From Bacteroidota bacterium (GTDB lineage: Bacteria; Bacteroidota; Bacteroidia; Flavobacteriales; Schleiferiaceae): 18,378 nt of DNA. The DNA lies in NCBI GenBank assembly GCA_003023665.1, contig PXYR01000023.1:1-18378 (forward strand), in the 5' to 3' direction. The notes below the pieces were generated by a model. It did not search any database and had not been told where the DNA came from. It was given only the letters and a program-made list of their open reading frames with translations. Each line of letters starts with the position of its first letter. Position 1 is the stretch's first letter. The position numbers and the translations under genes are program-made. Positions 6,935-15,021 of the stretch are shown one piece after another.

Positions 6935-8560
6935 ATGTCCAACGGAATTTTCAATGTACCAGTCGCTTCAAACGAGCCTATCTACGATTATGCACCCGGC
7001 ACACCTGAACGCGAAGCTCTATTAGCTTCTTACAAAGAACAATACGCATCAACAGTTGACGTACCCATGTATATTGGCGGAAAAGAGGTTCGCACTGGGA
7101 ACTTAGGTAAGTTAACTCCTCCGCACGAACATAATCACCTCCTTGGTCACTACCATATCGGGGATGAAAGTCATGTCAAAGCAGCAGTGAGCAGCGCACT
7201 CAAGGCAAGAGAGCTTTGGTCAAACATGCCATGGGAACATAGAGCAGCCATCTTTTTAAAGGCGGCGGAGCTTATAAGTGGAAAATACCGCTATAAAATC
7301 AATGCGGCCACAATGCTTGCTCAAGGAAAAAGTTGTTTTCAAGCCGAAATTGATGCAGTTTGTGAATTTGCTGATTTTTTGAGATTCAATGTAGAATACA
7401 TGACTCAGATTTACAGTGAACAACCTGAAAGTGCTCCAGGAATATGGAATAGACTTGAATACAGACCGCTAGAAGGTTTTGTTTTTGCAGTAACTCCTTT
7501 CAACTTCACTGCAATTGCAGGAAACCTACCGGCCACTCCGGCACTCATGGGTAATACAGTGGTTTGGAAAGCGGCAGACAGCCAAATATTTTCGGCCAAC
7601 GTAGTTATGGAGATTTTTATAGAAGCAGGATTACCTGCAGGAGTTATTAATCTCATTCACGTTGATGGACCAGTAGCTGGCGATTATATTTTCAAACATC
7701 GTGATTTTGCTGGACTGCATTTCACCGGGTCTACAGCTGTTTTCCAGCACTTATGGAAAACAATAGGAATGAACATCAATTCATACCGGGCCTATCCACG
7801 CATTGTTGGCGAAACTGGGGGAAAAGACTTTGTAGTAGCTCACCCTTCTGCAAAAAGTAAAGAAGTAAGTACTGCACTGAGCAGAGGAGCATTTGAATTT
7901 CAAGGACAAAAATGTTCAGCGGCCTCTAGAGCCTACGTACCAAAAAGTATGTGGCCAGCCGTGGAGCAAGAACTACTTGATGACCTGAACGACTTCAAAA
8001 TGGGCAGTCCCGATGATATGGGCAACTTCATTAATGCAGTTATTGATGAACGCGCCTTTGATAAAATTGCTTCATACATTGATTTTGTTAAAGAGCAGAA
8101 AGACGCTGAGATTATTGCTGGAGGAGGATACGACAAGAGTGTAGGTTACTTCATTGAGCCCACTGTTGTAGTTACCACAAATCCCAAATTCCGTACCATG
8201 GTAGAAGAGATTTTTGGACCTGTTTTAACCATCTATGTATACGAAGATGAGCAATGGCTGGAAACATTAAAGCTCGTGGATAGTACCTCGGATTACGCTT
8301 TAACAGGAGCCATTTTCTCACGTGATCGTTATGCTGCCATTGAAGCCTCTAAAGCTCTGGAAAATGCTGCAGGGAACTTTTACATCAATGATAAGCCAAC
8401 CGGTGCTGTTGTTGGCCAACAACCATTTGGAGGAAGTCGTGGTTCAGGTACTAACGATAAAGCAGGTTCTTATATGAACCTGCTACGTTGGGTAAATGCA
8501 AGAACCATCAAAGAATGCTTGGTACCGCCGACAGATTATCGCTATCCTTTCCTGGGTTAA
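6935..8560 (+). CDS. pruA: L-glutamate gamma-semialdehyde (1-pyrroline-5-carboxylate) dehydrogenase
   Basis: PruA oxidises glutamate semialdehyde, in equilibrium with 1-pyrroline-5-carboxylate, to glutamate with NAD: the second step of proline catabolism. The 541 residues match the monofunctional long-form P5C dehydrogenase, with no PutA proline dehydrogenase part. ALDH landmarks are TPFNFTAIAGN with N190, VWKAAD (211-216), HFTGSTAVF (262-270), the general-base Glu E293 in VGETGGKDF, the nucleophile C327 in FQGQKCSAASR, and EIFGPVLTIYVY further on. The C-terminus has QQPFGGSRGSGTNDKAG, as in mitochondrial-type P5CDH. The start MSNGIFNVPVASNEP matches the family. It is a single-gene unit with its own promoter and a terminator just after the stop. 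The proline dehydrogenase partner is not in the window. Confidence 0.96.
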   Translation: MSNGIFNVPVASNEPIYDYAPGTPEREALLASYKEQYASTVDVPMYIGGKEVRTGNLGKLTPPHEHNHLLGHYHIGDESHVKAAVSSALKARELWSNMPWEHRAAIFLKAAELISGKYRYKINAATMLAQGKSCFQAEIDAVCEFADFLRFNVEYMTQIYSEQPESAPGIWNRLEYRPLEGFVFAVTPFNFTAIAGNLPATPALMGNTVVWKAADSQIFSANVVMEIFIEAGLPAGVINLIHVDGPVAGDYIFKHRDFAGLHFTGSTAVFQHLWKTIGMNINSYRAYPRIVGETGGKDFVVAHPSAKSKEVSTALSRGAFEFQGQKCSAASRAYVPKSMWPAVEQELLDDLNDFKMGSPDDMGNFINAVIDERAFDKIASYIDFVKEQKDAEIIAGGGYDKSVGYFIEPTVVVTTNPKFRTMVEEIFGPVLTIYVYEDEQWLETLKLVDSTSDYALTGAIFSRDRYAAIEASKALENAAGNFYINDKPTGAVVGQQPFGGSRGSGTNDKAGSYMNLLRWVNARTIKECLVPPTDYRYPFLG

Positions 8561-8577
8561 TCGAATTTTTATTTATT

Positions 8578-8605
8578 AAACGAGGCGCTTAAAAGCGCCT
8601 CGTTT
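8578..8605. terminator. Bidirectional terminator between convergent pruA and rsmG
   Basis: A 13-bp perfect inverted repeat pairs AAACGAGGCGCTT (8578-8590) with AAGCGCCTCGTTT (8593-8605); the innermost A/T pairs form the loop. The GC-rich core is flanked by TTTATTTG on the plus side and, read on the minus strand, by TTTAATAAATAAAAATTC. It lies 17 bp after the pruA stop and 17 bp after the rsmG stop on the other strand, so it serves both. Confidence 0.9.
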
Positions 8606-8622
8606 ATTTGTACCAAATCAAT

Positions 8623-9276
8623 TTATTGAACTTGAAAATTTTGAATTTCTTTTCGAGTTACATAAACAACCTTCTTGGTCTCAAAAAATTCTTCTGCAAA
8701 AAATCGGTTCAGCGGTGTTAGCTCCGCCTTTATAGGACCTAACTCCTCTGCTAAATCACCGCCTTTTAAATAGATTAGACCATTTGGACGATTTTGGTCA
8801 AGGTTATTCTTATCTAATCGTCCCTTAATCCATGGAATAAAACGTTGCATATGGGTTACGGCTCTAGAAATTACAAAGTCGTATTGATACCTCAATTGTT
8901 CGGCACGAACATGAGTTCCCTCTACATTTTCTAAACCCAAAGCTTCTGCAACTGCCTCAACAACCTTAATCTTCTTTCCAATAGAATCGACCAAATGAAA
9001 TTCAGTCTTAGGAAACAAAATGGCTAACGGTATACCCGGGAAACCACCACCAGTTCCCACATCAAGTACCACCTGACCGGGTAAAAAGTTGTGCGTTTTT
9101 GCAATGGACATGCTGTGTAAGACATGCTTCAAATAGAAGGCATCCATATCTTTTCTGCTGATTACGTTAATCTTCGCATTCCAATCCTCGTAAAGCGGGT
9201 TTAAACGCTCTATTTGCTCACGCTGTTTTTCTGTTAAATCAGGAAAATGCGAGAAAATAAGTTCAGCTGTATACAT
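8623..9276 (-). CDS. rsmG: 16S rRNA (guanine-527-N7)-methyltransferase
   Basis: RsmG (GidB) uses S-adenosylmethionine to methylate N7 of G527 in the 530 loop of 16S rRNA. The start chosen is the ATG at 9274-9276 (MYTAELIFSHFPDL), giving 217 residues, the usual length. The frame is open to 9447, but the extra 57 residues are cysteine- and basic-rich, unlike the family, and would lie antisense to tgt. Signatures are LYEDWNAKINVISRKD (28-43), HVLHS, the SAM-binding DVGTGGGFPGIPLA (72-85), FHLVDSIGKK and VISRAV. A -7 promoter box ends only four bases before the ATG, implying a leaderless or nearly leaderless mRNA. It is divergent from tgt and convergent with pruA. Confidence 0.95.
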   Translation of the reverse strand: MYTAELIFSHFPDLTEKQREQIERLNPLYEDWNAKINVISRKDMDAFYLKHVLHSMSIAKTHNFLPGQVVLDVGTGGGFPGIPLAILFPKTEFHLVDSIGKKIKVVEAVAEALGLENVEGTHVRAEQLRYQYDFVISRAVTHMQRFIPWIKGRLDKNNLDQNRPNGLIYLKGGDLAEELGPIKAELTPLNRFFAEEFFETKKVVYVTRKEIQNFQVQ

Positions 9277-9280
9277 GATG

Positions 9281-9288
9281 CAAAGATA
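9281..9288 (-). promoter_or_regulatory. Predicted -7 promoter box for rsmG
   Basis: The minus strand reads TATCTTTG, an exact TAnnTTTG match, ending four bases before the rsmG ATG. The usual 5-7 base distance to the first transcribed base places transcription start at or next to the A of the ATG. No TTG is at the expected -33 distance. Confidence 0.5.
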
Positions 9289-9301
9289 TGCTCGTAGTTG
9301 G

Positions 9302-9309
9302 TACTTTTG
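9302..9309 (+). promoter_or_regulatory. Predicted -7 promoter box for tgt and its downstream genes
   Basis: TACTTTTG is an exact TAnnTTTG match, six bases before the tgt ATG at 9316. Transcription would start at or beside that ATG, giving a leaderless tgt message. The rsmG box faces the other way 13 bases upstream, so the two polymerase sites probably overlap. No clear -33 TTG is present at the normal spacing. Confidence 0.5.
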
Positions 9310-9315
9310 CTCTTT

Positions 9316-10446
9316 ATGAAGTTTCAACTCAAACACACGGATCCAAAGAGCTCTGCTCGTGCAGGAATTATTACCACAGATCATGGTCAAATACAAACGC
9401 CAATCTTCATGCCTGTTGGAACGGCAGGAACCGTTAAGGGAGTGCACACAAAAGATTTAAAAGAAGATACCAAGGCCCAAATCATCTTAGGCAACACCTA
9501 TCACTTGTTCCTTCGACCAGGGACTGCAATTCTAAAAGAGGCCGGCGGTTTACATAAGTTTAACGGCTGGGACGGCCCCATACTCACGGACAGCGGTGGC
9601 TATCAGGTTTATAGTCTTGCTAATCAGCGAAAAATTGACGAGCAGGGTGCTACCTTTGCCTCCCACATTGATGGAACCAAGCATCTTTTCACTCCAGAAA
9701 GGGTGATGGACATCCAGCGAGAAATAGGCGCGGACATCATAATGGCGTTTGACGAATGTCCACCGTATCCAAGCAGTTACGAATATGCCAAGAAATCGAT
9801 GCAAATGACGCATAGATGGTTGGATAGATGCATAGATCGCTTAAGAGAAACTCAGCCGCTTTATGGATACAACCAATCGCTGTTCCCTATTATTCAGGGA
9901 TCAACTTTTGAAGATTTGAGAGATGAAAGCGCTGAATACATCGCGAGTAAAAATGCAGATGGCAATGCCATTGGCGGATTAAGTGTAGGCGAACCTGCGG
10001 AAGAAATGTATAAACATACAGCAGGTGCATGTACAATTTTACCTAAGGATAAACCTCGGTACTTAATGGGCGTGGGAACGCCCGCAAATATTCTTGAAAA
10101 CATAAGTTTAGGAGTAGACATGTTCGATTGTGTGATGCCCACCCGTAACGGTCGTAATGGTCAATTATTCACGAGTGAAGGAATCATAAATATTCGCAAT
10201 AAGAAATGGGAAAACATTCACGAGCCTATTGACCCAAATGGAACAAGCTTCGTAGATGCTGCCTACACCAAGGCCTATGTTCGTCACCTCATTCACAGTA
10301 AAGAAAGTTTGGGAGCCCAAATTGCTTCTATGCATAATATTAGATTCTACCTGTGGCTCGTGGAAGAAGCAAGAAAACAAATTATTGCAGGTGATTTTGC
10401 GAGTTGGAAAAATCACATGATCCCAAAATTAGAGCGTAGATTGTAG
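9316..10446 (+). CDS. tgt: Queuine tRNA-ribosyltransferase (tRNA-guanine transglycosylase), lacking the zinc cysteines
   Basis: Tgt exchanges guanine-34 of GUN-anticodon tRNAs for preQ1, a step of queuosine synthesis. The ATG at 9316 gives MKFQLKHTDP, the usual N-terminus, and 376 residues; an upstream TTG at 9298 is in frame but would add six atypical residues and precede the promoter box. Motifs are D92 in LTDSGGYQVYS, MAFDECPPYP, IIQGSTFEDLR, GGLSVGEP (220-227), MGVGTP and the nucleophile D271 in GVDMFDCVMPTRNGRNG. Counting without gaps from D271, the positions of E. coli zinc ligands C302, C304 and C307 are G309, S311 and D314; the fourth ligand, His, is kept as H340. Other Bacteroidota Tgt proteins look alike here, so the enzyme is probably active without this zinc site. 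It heads a plus-strand operon, two bases before lptG. Confidence 0.95.
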   Translation: MKFQLKHTDPKSSARAGIITTDHGQIQTPIFMPVGTAGTVKGVHTKDLKEDTKAQIILGNTYHLFLRPGTAILKEAGGLHKFNGWDGPILTDSGGYQVYSLANQRKIDEQGATFASHIDGTKHLFTPERVMDIQREIGADIIMAFDECPPYPSSYEYAKKSMQMTHRWLDRCIDRLRETQPLYGYNQSLFPIIQGSTFEDLRDESAEYIASKNADGNAIGGLSVGEPAEEMYKHTAGACTILPKDKPRYLMGVGTPANILENISLGVDMFDCVMPTRNGRNGQLFTSEGIINIRNKKWENIHEPIDPNGTSFVDAAYTKAYVRHLIHSKESLGAQIASMHNIRFYLWLVEEARKQIIAGDFASWKNHMIPKLERRL

Positions 10447-10448
10447 GG

Positions 10449-11573
10449 GTGAATAAATTGGATTGGTACATATTAAAGAAATTCATGGGAAGCTTTTTCT
10501 TGACCATGATTCTCATTCTCGCCATAGCGATTGTCTTTGATATCAGCGAGAAAATTGATGACTTCCAAAATGGTGCAACGATGAATGAAATCGTTTTCGA
10601 CTATTATATCAATTTCATCGCATTTTATGGAAACCTTTTCAGTGCCCTGATTCTCTTCATTTCCACCATTTGGTTCACCTCTAGAATTGCTTCGAACACA
10701 GAAATCGTGGCCATCTTAACTTCAGGTACTAGCTTTAATAGATTGCTTCGCCCCTATGCGATTGGAGCAACTATTATTTGTGTGCTTTCTTTAACGCTCA
10801 ATCACCTATTGGTGCCACAGACTAACATCAAGAGAATACAGTTTGAAGAAAAATACATCACCGGAGTCAATCGTCCGATTAACCAGAAGGTGCATCGTCA
10901 AGTTTTACCTGGACATTATGTTTATTTTGAAACCTATTCAGGAATCCGACAAAGTGGTTATCAATTCACTTACGAGACATTTGACAACCATGTTTTAACT
11001 TCCAAATTAAGCGCAGATTTTGTACGATTAGATACGGCTACTGGAAAATGGAGGTTAGACCATTATCGAATGCGAAAATTAGACAGTTTAGGCGGTGAAA
11101 CCATTGCCACAGGACGTAAGTTGGATACGGTTCTTCAGTTTACTTCGGAGCAAATCGCACCCAAACTGAACTCAATAGCTACCATGAATTCGAAAGAGCT
11201 GAGCAAATTTATTGCACAAGAAGAAATAACAGGGAATGAAAACATTGCTTCTTACCAGATGGAAATGCAGCGTAGATCTTCTTACCCGCTCAGTTCCTTT
11301 GTTTTTGTTCTTCTAGCTGTATCATTAGCTAGTCAAAAAAGACGCGGTGGATTAGGGGTGAATATTGCTATTGGTCTAGTGCTTTGTGCCATCTATGTAT
11401 TTGCCATGCAAATCTCTCAAACCTTTGCTACAACTGGTGTTTTATCCTCGGACAAATGGCTTGGCAAGGCACTTACTTGGATAACTATTCAACCCGCAGA
11501 ATTCGCGATATGGATTCCTAATTTACTTTTCGCAGGAATTGCGCTGTGGAGGTACAATAAAGCGCCTAAGTGA
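10449..11573 (+). CDS. lptG: LptF/LptG (YjgP/YjgQ) family permease, LPS export
   Basis: This is one of the two related inner-membrane subunits that, with the LptB ATPase, extract LPS and pass it to the periplasmic bridge. The protein has 374 residues with the family layout: three N-terminal membrane helices (about 14-30, 56-76, 102-121), a periplasmic beta-rich domain (about 125-275), then three C-terminal helices (about 279-296, 304-324, 352-368). The N-terminus MNKLDWYILKKF and SRIASNTEIVAILTSG (78-93) are characteristic. Translation starts at a GTG (10449-10451) two bases after the tgt stop; the next ATG would cut off the conserved LDWYILKKF segment. Whether it is the LptF or LptG paralogue cannot be settled without the other copy, so the symbol is tentative. 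It is coupled to tgt upstream and eamA downstream. Confidence 0.9.
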   Translation: MNKLDWYILKKFMGSFFLTMILILAIAIVFDISEKIDDFQNGATMNEIVFDYYINFIAFYGNLFSALILFISTIWFTSRIASNTEIVAILTSGTSFNRLLRPYAIGATIICVLSLTLNHLLVPQTNIKRIQFEEKYITGVNRPINQKVHRQVLPGHYVYFETYSGIRQSGYQFTYETFDNHVLTSKLSADFVRLDTATGKWRLDHYRMRKLDSLGGETIATGRKLDTVLQFTSEQIAPKLNSIATMNSKELSKFIAQEEITGNENIASYQMEMQRRSSYPLSSFVFVLLAVSLASQKRRGGLGVNIAIGLVLCAIYVFAMQISQTFATTGVLSSDKWLGKALTWITIQPAEFAIWIPNLLFAGIALWRYNKAPK

Positions 11574-11574
11574 T

Positions 11575-12504
11575 ATGAATTCATTCGCCAAGGATCAACT
11601 GAACCTTCACTTTATTGTGTTTATTTGGGGATTTACTGCCATTCTTGGAAAGTTTATCAGTATTGACGCGTTGTCTCTCGTTTTCAACAGAACAGCACTA
11701 ACCTCTGTGGCAATTGCATGCTATCTCATTTATCGCAAAAGAGGATTTACAGCAAACGCAAAGGACTTGGTGTTTATGTGGTTGTGCGGCTTGTTGATTG
11801 CCGTGCATTGGATTACTTTTTTTGGAGCTATTAAAATCTCAAATGTAAGTATTACACTTGCTGGAGTATCAACAGGTGCGCTTTGGTCTTCACTGCTTAA
11901 TCCAATTTTATCCAAAACCAAATTTGACATCACTGAAATAATTTTAGGCCTTCTTGTAATCGTAGGAATTGGTATTGTGTTTTACGAAAAACCAAATTCA
12001 GTTGATATTAAACAACTCCACTACTATGGAATTGAAATAACCAATTTTCAATTGGGTTTGGTTATCGCCTTATTCAGTGCAATGCTCAGTGCTTCGTTTA
12101 GCATCTTAAACAAACAGCTTGTTGAAAGGTATCCTAAGCCTGTTCAGGTAACATTTTGGGAAATCACCTTTGCATTTTTATCAATTCTTATGTTCGACGT
12201 TATTCGTGGAAATAATCCTATGAATCTTTGGGCTTCCAATCAGAACGACTATTTATTTATTGGGGTTTTGGCACTACTCTGCACTGCATATCCTTTTATC
12301 AAAAGTGTAGAGCTTTTAAAACGTCTATCACCATTCAGTGTCATGCTTGCCATTAATCTAGAGCCCGTTTACGGCATCATTCTCGCTGCTCTTTTTTTTG
12401 GAGCATCAGAGAGTATGTCTACGCAATTTTACCTTGGGGTGATTATTATCCTAGCTACCGTTATTGCAAATGGTATTATAAAAGCGAACAAAAGGAAGCG
12501 TTAA
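11575..12504 (+). CDS. EamA/DMT superfamily transporter
   Basis: An inner-membrane protein of 309 residues with about ten hydrophobic helices arranged as two EamA repeats (roughly 10-138 and 158-303), the usual drug/metabolite transporter plan. Family features include the early helix IVFIWGFTAILGK, the helix end VSITLAGVSTGALWSSLLNP (91-110), and in the second repeat NLEPVYGIILAALFFG (261-276), plus a basic C-terminal tail. The chosen ATG (MNSFAKDQLN) lies one base after the lptG stop; a longer frame from a TTG at 11539 would overlap lptG by 35 bases and is rejected. The substrate is unknown; members export metabolites or take up nucleotide sugars, amino acids and similar. Its place between the permease and accA recurs in flavobacteria, but no functional link is evident. 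Confidence 0.9.
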   Translation: MNSFAKDQLNLHFIVFIWGFTAILGKFISIDALSLVFNRTALTSVAIACYLIYRKRGFTANAKDLVFMWLCGLLIAVHWITFFGAIKISNVSITLAGVSTGALWSSLLNPILSKTKFDITEIILGLLVIVGIGIVFYEKPNSVDIKQLHYYGIEITNFQLGLVIALFSAMLSASFSILNKQLVERYPKPVQVTFWEITFAFLSILMFDVIRGNNPMNLWASNQNDYLFIGVLALLCTAYPFIKSVELLKRLSPFSVMLAINLEPVYGIILAALFFGASESMSTQFYLGVIIILATVIANGIIKANKRKR

Positions 12505-12550
12505 AGTAATTTGTTTTGGTATTTTGCGAGATGTGAAAAACACATTACAC

Positions 12551-13504
12551 ATGGAATATCTTTCTTTCGAAAAACCTATTGAAGAGCTTGAAATACAGTT
12601 AAATAAGGCTCTTGAATTAGCAGACGATACTGGAGTCGATATGGCAAAAACCATAGAGGACATTCGAAAAAAACTCGTAGAAAAGAAAAAAGAAATCTAC
12701 GGCAACCTAAATGCTTGGGAAAGAGTACAACTTTCTCGTCATCCTCAACGTCCATATACCCAAGCATACATAGAAGCCCTCACCGAAGGGAACTTTATTG
12801 AATTGCACGGCGACCGCGGAGTCAAAGACGACAAAGCCATGATTGGTGGTTGGGGAACAATGGGTGATCAAACCTATATGTTCATTGGACAGCAAAAAGG
12901 CGTAAATACAAAGATGCGTCAGTATAGAAATTTTGGTATGGCCAATCCAGAGGGCTACAGAAAAGCTTTGCGATTGATGAAGCAGGCAGAAAAATTTAAT
13001 CGCCCTATTGTTACACTCATTGATACACCAGGAGCGTTTCCTGGTCTAGAAGCAGAAGAAAGAGGACAAGGAGAGGCAATAGCCAAAAATATAATGGAAA
13101 TGTCACGTCTTAAAGTCCCTGTTATTTGTATCATTATTGGAGAGGGAGCATCAGGAGGCGCAATTGGTATCGGTGTTGGAGACCGCGTCCTCATGCTAGA
13201 AAACACATGGTATTCCGTTATTTCACCTGAAAGCTGTTCTTCCATACTTTGGCGTTCTTGGGATCATAAAGAAAAAGCAGCTGAAGCACTTAAACTCACG
13301 GCTACGGATATGAAGAAAAATGGACTCATTGACGGAATCATAAAAGAACCTCTCGGGGGAGCCCATGCAAATCCAGAATTGATGTTTGCAGAGGTTAAAA
13401 AGAGCATCATTAAACACACAAAAGCTTTACAGAAACTTGAGGCTGAAGAACGCGTCGCGCAACGAATGGATAAATTCTTTAGCATGGGCGTATACGCAGA
13501 ATAA
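12551..13504 (+). CDS. accA: Acetyl-CoA carboxylase carboxyltransferase subunit alpha
   Basis: AccA with AccD forms the carboxyltransferase that moves the carboxyl group from biotinylated AccB to acetyl-CoA, making malonyl-CoA for fatty-acid synthesis. The ATG at 12551 (MEYLSFEKPIEELE) gives 317 residues, the standard length; an in-frame TTG at 12524 would add nine residues and is less likely. Signatures are the N-terminal coiled-coil helix region (about 8-52), HPQRPYTQAYIE, ELHGDRGVKDD, GAFPGLEAEERGQGEAIA and the oxyanion-hole GEGASGGAIGIG, then SPESCSSILWR. No accB, accC or accD is in the window. The 46-bp gap after eamA contains TATTTTGC (12520-12527), one base short of the -7 consensus, so a weak internal promoter is possible. 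dnaB starts two bases after its stop. Confidence 0.96.
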   Translation: MEYLSFEKPIEELEIQLNKALELADDTGVDMAKTIEDIRKKLVEKKKEIYGNLNAWERVQLSRHPQRPYTQAYIEALTEGNFIELHGDRGVKDDKAMIGGWGTMGDQTYMFIGQQKGVNTKMRQYRNFGMANPEGYRKALRLMKQAEKFNRPIVTLIDTPGAFPGLEAEERGQGEAIAKNIMEMSRLKVPVICIIIGEGASGGAIGIGVGDRVLMLENTWYSVISPESCSSILWRSWDHKEKAAEALKLTATDMKKNGLIDGIIKEPLGGAHANPELMFAEVKKSIIKHTKALQKLEAEERVAQRMDKFFSMGVYAE

Positions 13505-13506
13505 CT

Positions 13507-15021
13507 ATGGAAGACCCACAATACAGCAATAAAACACCAAGAACTCTTGGGCAAACAACCAATTTAACTGCAGGAGGAAGAATACCTCCTCAAGCAATTG
13601 ATTTGGAGGAAGCTGTATTGGGTGCACTTTTAATAGATAAAAATGCGCTGGCAAATATTATTGATATACTCCATCCAGAGGCTTTTTATAAAGATCAACA
13701 CAAGAACATCTTCAAAATCATTACCATGCTTTTCGGTGATAATCAACCCGTAGATATCCTAACGGTTGCTTCAGAATTGAGAAAGGAAGGATTAATGAAA
13801 AAATCCGGTGGTGAAGCCTATCTGGCTCAATTGAGTCAAAAAGTAAGTTCGGCCGCGCACATTGAATACCACGCCCGCATCATACTTCAAAAGCACATTC
13901 AGCGCGAATTGGTTCGAATATCTTCTGAAATAATAGAAAGTGCATTTGATGAAACTACAGATGTATTAGAGCTTTTAGATAATGCCGAACAAAAACTTTT
14001 TGAGGTAGCTCAAGGCAACCTTAAAAGAAATTACGAAAGTGCTGAAGTTTTGATTCGACAGGCTATCGATAAAATCGAAAATATTTCGAAACAAGAAGGG
14101 CTTTCAGGTATTCCTTCTGGATTCTCTGAATTGGATAGAGTGACTTCTGGATGGCAGCCTTCAGATTTGATTATTCTCGCTGCAAGGCCAGGTATGGGTA
14201 AAACCGCATTTGTACTGTCCATGGCCAGAAACATGGCGGTAGATCATCATAAAAAAGTTGCTGTTTTCTCCTTAGAGATGTCTTCTGTTCAGCTGATTAC
14301 TCGAATTATATCTTCTGAAACGGGTCTTAGTTCAGAAAAACTCAGAAAAGGGGATCTTACAGATAGAGAGTGGAATGAATTAACATCAGGGGTAAAAGAC
14401 CTGGAAAAGGCTCATCTGTTCATTGACGATACACCCGCCTTATCCGTCTTTGATTTAAGAGCTAAAGTTCGGCGTTTAAAAAGCACCCAAGGTTTGGATC
14501 TTATTGTCATTGATTATCTACAGCTCATGACAGTTGGGGGGTCCAAAACGCAAGGAAATCGGGAACAAGAAATCTCAACAATATCACGATCCCTGAAATC
14601 CATTGCCAAGGAATTAAGCGTCCCGGTGATTGCACTTTCTCAATTATCACGTGCCGTTGAAACAAGATCTGCTTCAAAACGTCCACAGCTTAGTGACCTT
14701 CGAGAATCAGGAGCAATTGAACAAGATGCAGACATTGTAAGCTTTATTTACCGCCCGCAATATTATTCTATTTCCGAATGGGAAGATGGCGACCCTTCTG
14801 ACAATCAAGCAGAAATCATTATTGCCAAGCATAGAAACGGTTCATTGGAAGATGTAAGATTACGCTTCATTGCAGAACTTGCTAAATTCTCTGATTTAGA
14901 CCAAGGTTCAAGAATGATTATGGAAAGTAAAATGAATGCTGGAGAAGAAAGCAAGTCAACAAATGACGGCTACACAAATATACCTCGGCAGGACTTAGAA
15001 GGTGGTGATGTCCCATTTTAG
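13507..15021 (+). CDS. dnaB: Replicative DNA helicase DnaB
   Basis: DnaB is the hexameric 5'-3' helicase that unwinds the replication fork and contacts primase. The 504 residues comprise a short low-complexity N-terminal tail (1-25), the helical N-domain from PPQAIDLEEAVLGALLID to about 150, a linker helix, and the RecA-like ATPase domain from about 200. Walker A is ARPGMGKT with K232, the catalytic Glu is E257 in FSLEMS, and Walker B is VIDYLQLM with D336. QLSRAVETR, DLRESGAIEQDADIV and the arginine-finger region KHRNGSLEDVRLRF follow. No intein interrupts it, though dnaB is a common intein site. The acidic/Gly C-terminal tail ends in GGDVPF, similar to SSB-type tips. The downstream gene begins inside its last codons (14-bp overlap). 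Confidence 0.97.
   Translation: MEDPQYSNKTPRTLGQTTNLTAGGRIPPQAIDLEEAVLGALLIDKNALANIIDILHPEAFYKDQHKNIFKIITMLFGDNQPVDILTVASELRKEGLMKKSGGEAYLAQLSQKVSSAAHIEYHARIILQKHIQRELVRISSEIIESAFDETTDVLELLDNAEQKLFEVAQGNLKRNYESAEVLIRQAIDKIENISKQEGLSGIPSGFSELDRVTSGWQPSDLIILAARPGMGKTAFVLSMARNMAVDHHKKVAVFSLEMSSVQLITRIISSETGLSSEKLRKGDLTDREWNELTSGVKDLEKAHLFIDDTPALSVFDLRAKVRRLKSTQGLDLIVIDYLQLMTVGGSKTQGNREQEISTISRSLKSIAKELSVPVIALSQLSRAVETRSASKRPQLSDLRESGAIEQDADIVSFIYRPQYYSISEWEDGDPSDNQAEIIIAKHRNGSLEDVRLRFIAELAKFSDLDQGSRMIMESKMNAGEESKSTNDGYTNIPRQDLEGGDVPF

Noticed and set aside
9277..9447. An N-terminal extension of rsmG by 57 residues
   Set aside because: The extra residues are unlike RsmG, lie antisense to the well-supported start of tgt and cross both promoter boxes; the ATG at 9276 gives the normal N-terminus.
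12955..13245. Reverse-strand open frames inside accA, pruA and tgt
   Set aside because: They lie antisense to strongly conserved genes, have no family resemblance and compositions typical of shadow frames.
13507..15021. A possible intein in dnaB
   Set aside because: The helicase motifs are collinear at normal spacing and the length (504) is normal; no splicing or homing-endonuclease blocks are visible.
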